Origin: Bryobacterales bacterium
Lineage (GTDB): Bacteria > Acidobacteriota > Terriglobia > Bryobacterales > Bryobacteraceae
Length of the DNA: 8,923 bases
Assembly: GCA_025353235.1 (NCBI GenBank)
Contig: JANXQZ010001068.1
Coordinates: 1 to 8,923 of the forward strand
Direction: 5' to 3'
Positions 1 to 6,438 of this stretch are shown piece by piece. The stretch's first letter is position 1. Each line of letters opens with the position of its first letter. The position numbers were made by a program, and so were the translations under genes. The notes beneath the pieces are model-generated. The model searched no databases. It saw nothing but the letters and a program-made list of their open reading frames with translations, and had not been told where the DNA came from.

Positions 1-1071
1 CTCGGGGAGATGATGCGCCGGGTCCATCGCGAACACTGGGGAACGTCGGACGATCTGCTGATGCCTGTGCAGCTTACCCATTCCGGACGCTACAGCGTGC
101 CCAAGCGAATCATCGCCTATCACAATCCGCTGATCAACCAAAGGACGAACACGCCTGCCGACTATCCGGTGATTTCGGACGACGAGCTAGAACGGCTGGA
201 AGACGATTTCGTAGCGGCTGCGCGGCTGGTGCTGCAAGCCGGCTTCCGCGCAATCGACTTAAAGGTGACGCACGGATATCTGCTGAACGAGCTCCTCGGG
301 GCCAAACAGCGCGAGGGCCGCTATGGCGGATCGCTTGAGAATCGCACTCGGCTCATCCGGAATGTGCTCGGGAAGATGAAGGCTGAGTTCGGCGACAATC
401 TAATGCTGTGCATGCGGCTGGGCTGCTTCGACAGCGTGCCATACTCGGTGCCGACCGGCGTTCCCCTCGCATACGAGACACCTTACCCGCACGGTTGGGG
501 TGTCAATCCCGATAATCCGCTGATGGAAGATCTAACCGAAGTAAAGCAAGCGATCGGCTGGTTTCGCGACCGGGGATTGCAACTTCTAAACGTCTCGCTC
601 GGCTGCCCTTACTACAACCCGCACGTTCTCCGCCCCTTCGAAGCGCCAGACGAGGGGAACTACGAACAGCCGGAGCATCCCCTATATGGGGTGGATCGGC
701 ATTTCCGCATCGCGGGCGAGTTGCAGCGCACCTTTCCAGAGCTGCCGATGGTAGGAACGGGCTATAGCTGGCTGCAGATCTACTCGATCAACGCCGGAGC
801 GCGCAATGTGGCAGACGGGAACATTCGGTTCGTTGGGTTGGGGCGCAATGCGTTGGCTTACCCCGAGTTTGCAAAGGACGCGCTGGAGAAGGGTGTGCTG
901 GAAGAGAGGCGGGTGTGCAAGACGCTCACGTACTGCACGTATTTAATGCGGCAGAAGGATCATCCGCTCGGGCAATGGCCGACAGGGTGTCCTCCTTTCG
1001 ACAAGGAAGCTTACGGGCCGATCATCAAAGAGGTGCGAGCAGCGAATCGGGCCAAGGCGGGGCAGGCGTAA
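1..1071 (+). CDS. Old Yellow Enzyme-family NADH:flavin oxidoreductase (5' end outside window)
   Basis: FMN-dependent TIM-barrel oxidoreductase of the OYE / 2,4-dienoyl-CoA reductase-like type, probably a cytosolic ene- or enoate-type reductase; the substrate cannot be read from the sequence. The frame is open to the window edge (Leu-Gly-Glu precede the first ATG at 10), so the N-terminal barrel strands are missing and the ATG at 10 is probably internal. Counting from that Met, visible family blocks are QLTHSGRYS (21-29), the active-site block THGYLLNELL (87-96) followed by GRYGGSLENRTRL (103-115), and the phosphate-binding block FVGLGRNALAYPEF (274-287). The C-terminus carries Cys303, Cys309 and Cys327 in a segment resembling the Fe-S loop of dienoyl-CoA reductase-like members, but the cysteine spacing is incomplete. 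No C-terminal FAD/NAD domain follows, so this is the short form. It converges on the next gene with an 11-bp gap. The superfamily is confident; the specific reaction is unknown. Confidence 0.85.
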   Translation, partial: LGEMMRRVHREHWGTSDDLLMPVQLTHSGRYSVPKRIIAYHNPLINQRTNTPADYPVISDDELERLEDDFVAAARLVLQAGFRAIDLKVTHGYLLNELLGAKQREGRYGGSLENRTRLIRNVLGKMKAEFGDNLMLCMRLGCFDSVPYSVPTGVPLAYETPYPHGWGVNPDNPLMEDLTEVKQAIGWFRDRGLQLLNVSLGCPYYNPHVLRPFEAPDEGNYEQPEHPLYGVDRHFRIAGELQRTFPELPMVGTGYSWLQIYSINAGARNVADGNIRFVGLGRNALAYPEFAKDALEKGVLEERRVCKTLTYCTYLMRQKDHPLGQWPTGCPPFDKEAYGPIIKEVRAANRAKAGQA

Positions 1072-1082
1072 TTTCACCCGCG

Positions 1083-1637
1083 CTAATGGCGAACACCCTG
1101 TCCGCTTAGTTCAGCGAAGCGAGCCTTCAGCCGCACTTCGAGCGTCGAAAATTCCGCGAGCGAGAGCCCCAAATCGGCGCAAATCAGGTCGGGATGCTGC
1201 CCTTCGCTGAAGCGCATCACCGCTTCCCGATCGCGCTGAGAGAACTGCGCTAGCGCTTCCTTCATCCTCCTAACCTGAATACGGTCAGCAGGTACAACCA
1301 GCCTTGATAGTGCCGTGGCTTCTTCCAACTTGGCCTTCATCGCAATGCGCAGAAAACCCGTAAGCTCGGCACCTGAGTGTATCTCGCCTGCCCTCAGAGC
1401 CGCCATTCCAGAATCTAAGAGGTCCCCAACCCCATCCCGAGCGCTACCGGTGCTAAGCCTGCGTTTTGAGAAGAAGTGCAGCCCTCCCGCGAGAGCCCGA
1501 CGAAGATGCGGGATTGCGGCCGGATCTCCCGACCAATAATCCTGCAGCAGCTCATCCAGATGCTCCTCTGGAGAGATGGTTGGGGGCTTGGCAGCCTCGG
1601 AAAGCGGACTTACTCTAAACCGAGCGGATAAGGACAC
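1083..1637 (-). CDS. Divergent ECF-like sigma-70 family RNA polymerase sigma factor
   Basis: 184 residues, starting at a GTG preceded on the minus strand by AAAGGTAGG, a reasonable Shine-Dalgarno. The C-terminal part (about 127-176) reads like sigma region 4: FSQRDREAVMRF, then EGQHPDLICADLGLSLAEFS and a basic helix LEVRLKARFAEL, consistent with a helix-turn-helix that contacts the -35 element. The N-terminal part (about 24-110) has the outline of region 2 (DYWSGDPAAIPHLRRAL, then a GFLRIAMKAKLEEA helix) but lacks the usual DxEDLxQ and WLxxIxxN signatures. It may therefore be a degenerate sigma factor or a sigma-like regulator. It is transcribed divergently from the radical SAM gene, with 231 bp between them. 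No anti-sigma gene is visible. It could alternatively be an HTH regulator that only resembles sigma region 4. Confidence 0.65.
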   Translation of the reverse strand: MSLSARFRVSPLSEAAKPPTISPEEHLDELLQDYWSGDPAAIPHLRRALAGGLHFFSKRRLSTGSARDGVGDLLDSGMAALRAGEIHSGAELTGFLRIAMKAKLEEATALSRLVVPADRIQVRRMKEALAQFSQRDREAVMRFSEGQHPDLICADLGLSLAEFSTLEVRLKARFAELSGQGVRH

Positions 1638-1707
1638 GAGGACCTACCTTTCGAACGAGTCGTTTGCTTTCGAGGCAAATGCGTTCTTGACTACTCCTGG
1701 ACGCTTT

Positions 1708-1736
1708 ATCTTACGTTAAGTGTCTAAAGATGTCTA
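1708..1736 (-). promoter_or_regulatory. Candidate sigma-70 promoter for the sigma-like gene
   Basis: On the minus strand, TAGACA (1736-1731, five of six matches to TTGACA) is followed after exactly 17 nt by TAAGAT (1713-1708, four of six matches to TATAAT). Initiation near 1701 would give a leader of about 64 nt before the GTG at 1637. The segment is AT-rich compared with the flanking genes. Seen by eye only; no transcript evidence. Confidence 0.4.
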
Positions 1737-1763
1737 GTACTAACAGTACGTATAGAACACTAA
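1716..1763. promoter_or_regulatory. Possible operator: tandem TGTCTA boxes and nested dyads in the divergent intergenic region
   Basis: Two TGTCTA hexamers begin exactly 10 bp apart (1721 and 1731), one helical turn. Immediately beside them is a perfect dyad, GTACT-AAC-AGTAC (1737-1749). An outer arm pair, AGTGT (1719-1723) and ACACT (1757-1761), adds partial outer symmetry. The block overlaps the candidate minus-strand -35 box and lies about 110 bp upstream of the radical SAM start, a good place for a regulator controlling one or both divergent genes. The rest of 1638-1868 is AT-rich, and I see no convincing -35/-10 pair for the plus-strand gene. A chance dyad in AT-rich DNA is the alternative. 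Confidence 0.3.
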
Positions 1764-1868
1764 GCGACGAGGACGTACTCAGGATTCATTTCTATTTATA
1801 TGCAAAGACATCACTTGCGAGCTTGAAGACAAAGTGAAAATAGTTCGAGGATAATAAAATTATCGCGC

Positions 1869-3230
1869 ATGCATGTAGTTCTAATCTCCACCTACGAGTT
1901 AGGACGGCAGCCGTTTGGCCTTGCTTCTCCAGCGGCGTGGCTGCGGTCCGCCGGAAATACAGTCACATGCTTCGACCTCAGCGTAGATCGATTGCCCGAG
2001 AACGCATGGGGAACCGTCGGCCTGATCGCGTTCTATTTGCCGATGCACACGGCTGCGCGCTTAGCCATCCCCGTGATCGCCCGAGTGCGCGAAATCGCAC
2101 CCGAAGCGCATCTGTGCTGTTACGGTCTTTACGCCCCCTTAAACGGTTCCTATTTGCGGGAACTCGGGATCGGAACCATTCTTGGCGGAGAATTCGAGCC
2201 GGGGCTTGTGCGTCTCGCGAACGAACTGGGGACAAGCCGGCCGATCTCGGCCGCCCCGGTCGTCTCTTTGGAACGTCTGCGCTTTCTTGTGCCTGATCGT
2301 TCGGATTTAGCCTCACCCGAGCGCTACTCTCAGCTTCAAGTAAATGGGCAGTCGCGCTTGGCAGGGTATACCGAAGCGAGCCGAGGCTGCAAACATATGT
2401 GTCGGCACTGCCCGGTGGTCCCGGTGTATAACGGCGCATTCCGAGTTGTGCAGCCTGAGGTGGTGCTTGAGGACATACGGAGGCAAGTGGCCTCGGGAGC
2501 GGAGCACATCACCTTTGGCGATCCTGATTTCTTTAATGGACCGGGGCATGCCCGTCGCGTGATGGAAGCGCTGCATCGCGAATTTCCGCACCTGTCCTTT
2601 GACGCGACGATCAAGATTGAGCACCTGCGCAACCATCGCGACCTGCTTCCTCTATTGAAGGAGACTGGCTGCCTATTCGTCACCAGCGCGGTGGAATCGC
2701 TGGACGATGCAGTGCTTCGCAAGCTGGACAAGGGACACACGTGCGCTGATTTCGTCAGCGTGGTCCGCGAGTTCCGAAGGCTGGATCTTGCGCTGGCTCC
2801 GACCTTCATTCCATTCACTCCTTGGACCACGCTGCAGAGTTACCGGCATCTCTTGACCGTGCTGCTCGATTTGGATCTGGTGGATGCAGTGAGTCCAGTT
2901 CAATTGGCGTTGCGCCTGCTGATCCCGGCGGGATCGTTGCTGCTGGGTTTGGATGATGTCCAGGCGGTGCTGAGAGGCTACGATGCTCCGGCTCTGTTGC
3001 ACCGCTGGAGCCATCCCGTGCCGGAGATGGATGAGCTAGCGGCTGCGGCCTTGAAAGTTGCTGCGGGAAAGGGCTTGCGGCGGGAGATATTCGCGCGGTT
3101 CTGGGAGCTTGCAAACGGCGAGCGGATGCCGGAGGTGTTCGACCTGATGCCTCGGGCGGCGATCCCGTATTTGAACGAGCCGTGGTATTGTTGAGCCGAA
3201 CCCACGGAAGAGCAGTTGGCTCTTGTTTAG
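1869..3230 (+). CDS. CUAEP-tail radical SAM selenoprotein (TGA 3192-3194 read as selenocysteine)
   Basis: Ordinary translation stops after 441 residues at Trp-Tyr-Cys followed by TGA. The same frame then encodes Ala-Glu-Pro-Thr-Glu-Glu-Gln-Leu-Ala-Leu-Val and ends at TAG 3228-3230, giving 453 residues with Cys441-Sec442-Ala-Glu-Pro. This matches the tail that names the known CUAEP/CCAEP-tail radical SAM (seleno)protein family. The N-terminal ~120 residues look like a Rossmann-type, B12-binding-like domain (VVLISTYELG..., then GTILGGEFEPGLVRL), but I see no DxHxxG cobalamin motif. The radical SAM core begins at EASRGCKHMCRHC, with Cys174, Cys178 and Cys181 (CxxxCxxC) as 4Fe-4S ligands; GDPDFF (217-222) and a SAM-core SAVESLDD (273-280) follow. 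The ATG at 1869 is the first good start, but its Shine-Dalgarno is weak (GAGG about 18 nt upstream). Substrate and product are unknown. The Cys-Sec pair suggests a redox or metal/thiol role at the C-terminus (inference). Confidence 0.85.
3192..3224 (+). promoter_or_regulatory. Candidate bacterial SECIS: UGA codon plus downstream hairpin
   Basis: After the TGA at 3192-3194 there are 13 nt, then a perfect 6-bp stem AAGAGC (3208-3213) / GCTCTT (3219-3224) closing the 5-nt loop AGTTG (3214-3218). Bacterial SECIS elements lie inside the coding region just after the UGA, with a short apical hairpin and a G near the start of the loop. Here G is the second loop base and the loop starts 19 nt past the UGA. 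A competing 7-bp fold pairs GAGCCGA (3193-3199) with TTGGCTC (3216-3222), including one G-U pair. The hairpin is not followed by a T-run, which argues against an intrinsic terminator. Binding by SelB is inferred. Confidence 0.65.
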
Positions 3231-3278
3231 ATTGTAGCCGGTTACAGAATTTGATCGCTTCAGCCGATTTATAGCGCA

Positions 3279-4469
3279 ATGGACATGAACGGTCATGAAC
3301 GGATAAAATTGACCCAGATGGAAGCTGGGCAGCACCCCTTCTACGAGTTCTTTGCGGGAGGGGGCATGGCTAGACTTGGTTTGGGTGCAGCTTGGCGTTG
3401 TACATTTGCAAATGATATTTGCGGAAAGAAAGCCGCTGCGTACCGATCGTATTTCGGCGATGGTGAGCTTAAAGTGGGTGACGTAGCACGGCTTCGCCCG
3501 AACCTTCTCCCTGGTACACCTACACTGATTTGGGGTTCCTTTCCCTGTCAGGACCTATCGCTCGCTGGTAACGGCGCGGGGCTTAGTGGCCAGCGGAGCG
3601 GTACGTTCAAACCATTTTGGAAGCTCGTTCAGGACCTCACGAGCCTCGGACGAATTCCAAAAGTCGTCGTTTTGGAGAACGTAGTCGGCACACTCACCTC
3701 CAACCAAGGCAAAGACTTCACTGGCATTGTAAGCGTTCTGGCCCAAGAGGGTTATCGGGTCGGCGCACTAGTGATCGATGCCGTGCGTTTCGTTCCACAA
3801 TCCCGACCTCGGCTCTTTATGGTGGCTGTTCATTCGACAGCAAAAATACCATCTGAATACGTTTTGGCCCGTGCCTCGGAACCTTGGCATACGCCATCGC
3901 TTCGGATGGCGCACTCGCGTCTGCCGGCTCATCTGCTGGACTCCTGGGTTTGGTGGCAACTCTCCGTGCCATACACTTCGACTCCATCGCTCGCCTCCAT
4001 CATCGAAGACAAACCGATCGGCGTGCAATGGAATTCCAAGGAGCAGACGCAACGGCTTATAAGCCTCATGGCCCCACCCCATGTTGAGAAGCTGAAGAAG
4101 GCTCAGCTGCTCGGCAAGCGCATTGTGGGCACGGTGTACAAACGCACCCGGCCCAACGAAGATGGCGTGGCAGTTCAGAGAGCCGAGATTCGCTTCGACC
4201 AGATCTCGGGATGCCTCCGGACGCCGGTTGGGGGTTCGAGTCGTCAAACGATTGTCGTTGTCGAAGGCCACCATATAAAATCGCGGCTTTTGTCGCCGCG
4301 CGAACTCGCTCGTTTGATGGGAGCGCCCGAAGCCTACCCTCTGCCTGCAAAGTATAATGACGCCTATCACCTTTTCGGAGACGGACTCGTAGTTCCAGTT
4401 GTGAGTTGGCTAAGCACGAAGCTCTTGGAGCCACTCGCAGCCGCTACTCGGGTAATGAATTGCGTCTAA
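3279..4469 (+). CDS. DNA (cytosine-5-)-methyltransferase
   Basis: Methylates cytosine C5 in a specific DNA sequence using S-adenosylmethionine; the target site cannot be read off. The 396 residues carry the C5-MTase motifs in canonical order: motif I FYEFFAGGGMARLGLG (21-36), motif IV GSFPCQDLSLAG (86-97) with catalytic Cys90, motif VI VVLENV (130-135), motif VIII PQSRPRLFMV (173-182), a variable target-recognition region at about 190-310, motif IX RLLSPRELARLMG (336-348) and motif X GDGLVVPVVSWL (367-378). The protein looks intact. The ATG at 3279 is the first in frame after a TGA at 3252-3254; Met14 (ATG at 3318) is a possible alternative start just before motif I, and neither has a strong Shine-Dalgarno. 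Its TAA overlaps the next ATG (TAATG), implying coupling with the nuclease gene. It starts 48 nt after the selenoprotein stop. Probably the modification half of a mobile restriction-modification unit. Confidence 0.93.
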   Translation: MDMNGHERIKLTQMEAGQHPFYEFFAGGGMARLGLGAAWRCTFANDICGKKAAAYRSYFGDGELKVGDVARLRPNLLPGTPTLIWGSFPCQDLSLAGNGAGLSGQRSGTFKPFWKLVQDLTSLGRIPKVVVLENVVGTLTSNQGKDFTGIVSVLAQEGYRVGALVIDAVRFVPQSRPRLFMVAVHSTAKIPSEYVLARASEPWHTPSLRMAHSRLPAHLLDSWVWWQLSVPYTSTPSLASIIEDKPIGVQWNSKEQTQRLISLMAPPHVEKLKKAQLLGKRIVGTVYKRTRPNEDGVAVQRAEIRFDQISGCLRTPVGGSSRQTIVVVEGHHIKSRLLSPRELARLMGAPEAYPLPAKYNDAYHLFGDGLVVPVVSWLSTKLLEPLAAATRVMNCV

Positions 4470-5163
4470 TGCCGAAATCGGCGAATGACCCGCAGGGTGT
4501 TCCCCAGGATGTAGCGGCAATCCGACGACAAATGCGAGCTTTTCTGAACACGTCGGACGCAAACGGCAAGAAGGTCGGAAACGCGAAGTGGGGAGTATAT
4601 GCCTTCTACGACTACGACGGGGAGCCCATCTCTATGTAGGTCAGACCAATGAGATGTTGAGATCTCGCATTTCCCGTCACCTGACCAATCAACGAACAGA
4701 CGCGGTCGCCATGAACGTTTTGGACCCGTTTGAAGTGGCGGAAATTGAGGTTTGGCCGATTTGGGAACTTCAGCACAAGGTCAGCAAAGATGTGGAATCA
4801 AAGATCATTCTCAACGCAGCGGAGTACACCGTCTTTCAACATGTTGTGAAACAATCCAGCTTCGGTGCTGTCCTAAACGAAGGCGACATCGCGGCCTCGA
4901 AGCCGGTCAAACTACCGCCTTCGATGCGCGGCTCCATTATCCCCAAAGAACTCTATGATCAGCGCAAGCATCCAGATGTGCGAATTGCCCGACGCGCGAC
5001 CACTATCGCTGCGCTCGCGCGTGTCATCAGCGAGCGGGATGTTTCCAAAGGACTTAGGCGCACGCTAAAAGTCCAAGCGCAGCGCCTGGAACGATTGGCA
5101 ACACAGCGATTCAACGAGATCAGCGGCAACGTTCCAATCTTGAAGCCTGGTGAAGATGTATAA
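4469..5163 (+). pseudogene. GIY-YIG endonuclease, frameshifted inside the catalytic core
   Basis: Two overlapping frames together make one GIY-YIG nuclease of about 230 residues. The first frame starts at the ATG overlapping the methyltransferase stop and encodes WGVYAFYDYDGEPI before ending at TAG 4637-4639. The second frame resumes with LYVGQTNE, then RSRISRHLTNQRTDAV and DPFEVAEIEVWPIW, and runs to TAA 5161-5163. GVY and YVG are the two halves of the motif. Removing TC from ATCTCTATG (about 4628-4636) gives GEPIYVGQTNE and exactly 10 residues between GVY and YVG, the canonical spacing. Arg and His in RISRH and a Glu in NAAEYTVF are candidate catalytic residues. With the adjacent C5-methyltransferase this looks like the restriction half of an R-M pair. 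As written, neither fragment holds a full active site. A sequencing error or recoding cannot be excluded. The C-terminal region (from about 105) has no motif I recognise. Confidence 0.75.
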
Positions 5164-5179
5164 GAGGGTCCAAACTCTC
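5164..5179. terminator. Weak hairpin between convergent genes
   Basis: A 6-bp stem (GAGGGT with ACTCTC, one G-T wobble) closes the loop CCAA between the stop of the nuclease gene (5163) and the stop of the beta-propeller gene (5183) on the other strand. Its position suits a bidirectional terminator, but only a short mixed T stretch follows on the minus strand and none on the plus strand, so support is weak. Confidence 0.25.
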
Positions 5180-5182
5180 GAC

Positions 5183-6331
5183 TTAAATCGTCATTACCGA
5201 AGCATTTACAGGCTTCGAGCCGACCGGAATCATCATAAACAGCGGCCCTTTACGCGACCGTTTAAAATCCGTAGTTGCCCGAGTAATGTTAGCCGTCCGC
5301 ATCACCGCTACATCGCCCGAACCTTGATTCAGCACGAGCACATATTGGTCATCCGGCGTGATCGTAATATGGCCAGGTTCCGACCCCACAGCCGTGACGG
5401 CAATCACCTGCCGCTTGGCGATATTCAAGATACTCACATCTCCAGACTTAGGATTCGCTACGAACAGGTACTGAGGCGCGGCTTTCCGCGATACCGAGGA
5501 TGCCATTGTCCCGGGCGCGTGCCCGGCGAGCACGGTTTCAGACACCTGCGGTGTGTAAAACGGAGACACCACTACCACTCCGTCCATCCCCTCCCCGGTG
5601 ACAAACAGTTCGCCGCCATCCGCCTTGAAACAGAGATGGTCCGGGCGCACCGCCAGCGGTAAATTCACAATCAGCTGACGATTCGAAACCTGGTAAACCG
5701 ACAGCATCCGATCTCCGCGATTTGCGGCAATGAGAGCGCGCGAATCCGAGCGGAAACGGACAGCCCCGATTTCACCAGAGGCCTGGATAAGAGGTCCGGC
5801 AACGCGGCTAATAGTCTCGAAAATTCCGAGAGAAGCGTGCGACCCGTAGCTCACTGCCGCGATACCGCCTTCTGGATCCAGATCGAAGTCGACCGGATCG
5901 GCGGGCAACGGAACCTGCCAGTCCACCTGAAACCGCTCAACCGCAAAACGGATCAAGGCACGCGGTTGGCGGCACAGGATATAGAGGTGGGCTCCATCGG
6001 AGGAAAGCTGCATCGAGAGGGCCTCGCTCGCTAGCGTGATCTTGCGCGAGAACGCCAGCGTGTCGGACCGAATTTCATGCAGCGTGCCGTTCTCCGGAGT
6101 TAACGCGTGAACCAGGGGCAGCCTGGGATGCGCGATCACGCCAGTGGGTCGGCCCTGCAATCGAATGTGCCTCGCCACGGCGAACACGTTCAAGTCCACG
6201 GCTGCCACTGCTTCGCCGTCTTCGTTGGCGATGAAGGCGAAGCCCGGGTAGCCGGAAGCCTTCCGCGAACGGCAGGCAAAGCTCGTCAGCGCGGTCGTAC
6301 TGGACAGGAATGATCGCCGCGATAGCACCAC
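5183..6331 (-). CDS. Tat-exported YVTN/YncE-type beta-propeller protein
   Basis: 382 residues starting at GTG. The N-terminus MVLSRRSFLSS carries a twin-arginine motif (Arg5-Arg6, then Ser-Phe-Leu), a short hydrophobic stretch and Cys20 in SFAC. It is therefore probably exported folded by Tat and may be lipid-anchored, although the lipobox is poor. The rest is a string of about seven beta-propeller blades of the YVTN/YncE type, with recurring x-PDG-x-x-x-YV and SGDV-x-V-x-x units, for example NPKSGDVSILN and TPDDQYVLVLNQGSGDVAVM. Such proteins act as periplasmic or outer-surface binding scaffolds; no catalytic motif is seen and the ligand is unknown. The ribosome binding site is weak, and a second GTG follows directly. 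The gene is divergent from the glycosyltransferase gene, with 107 bp between them in which I see no convincing promoter. It converges on the nuclease gene. Confidence 0.8.
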   Translation of the reverse strand: MVLSRRSFLSSTTALTSFACRSRKASGYPGFAFIANEDGEAVAAVDLNVFAVARHIRLQGRPTGVIAHPRLPLVHALTPENGTLHEIRSDTLAFSRKITLASEALSMQLSSDGAHLYILCRQPRALIRFAVERFQVDWQVPLPADPVDFDLDPEGGIAAVSYGSHASLGIFETISRVAGPLIQASGEIGAVRFRSDSRALIAANRGDRMLSVYQVSNRQLIVNLPLAVRPDHLCFKADGGELFVTGEGMDGVVVVSPFYTPQVSETVLAGHAPGTMASSVSRKAAPQYLFVANPKSGDVSILNIAKRQVIAVTAVGSEPGHITITPDDQYVLVLNQGSGDVAVMRTANITRATTDFKRSRKGPLFMMIPVGSKPVNASVMTI

Positions 6332-6438
6332 GTTCCAGTCTATAACCCGATCTCGGACTCCATGCGCAGTCCGCGCCGCGAATCTCGACCGCAGGGGCTC
6401 GCCGTTGTATCCTAAGGGCGTACCGTCAAACCTCCAAA

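Noticed and set aside
1815..1843. TTGCGA-N17-AAATAG as a plus-strand promoter for the selenoprotein gene.
   Set aside because: The -10 match is poor and the spacing is the only support.
3208..3230. Hairpin AAGAGC/GCTCTT as an ordinary rho-independent terminator for the radical SAM gene.
   Set aside because: It is followed by GTTTAG rather than a T-run, and it lies inside a frame encoding the family-specific AEP tail.
3231..3278. Possible tRNA-like segment (GGTT...AATTTGATC) between the selenoprotein and methyltransferase genes, considered as a tRNA-Sec fragment.
   Set aside because: Only 48 nt, with no acceptor stem or cloverleaf pairing.
1978..3335. Several minus-strand open frames of 75-164 codons across the radical SAM gene.
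   Set aside because: High-GC antisense shadows with low-complexity, Arg/Ser/Pro-rich translations and no family motifs.
3768..4370. Long minus-strand frame of 200 codons inside the methyltransferase gene.
   Set aside because: Antisense to strongly conserved methyltransferase motifs, with no recognisable domain or ribosome binding site; a shadow frame.
4588..5163. A separate gene starting at the ATG at 4588.
   Set aside because: Its first 13 or so residues are an out-of-frame reading of the GVYAFYDYDGEP segment; starting there would remove half of the GIY-YIG motif.
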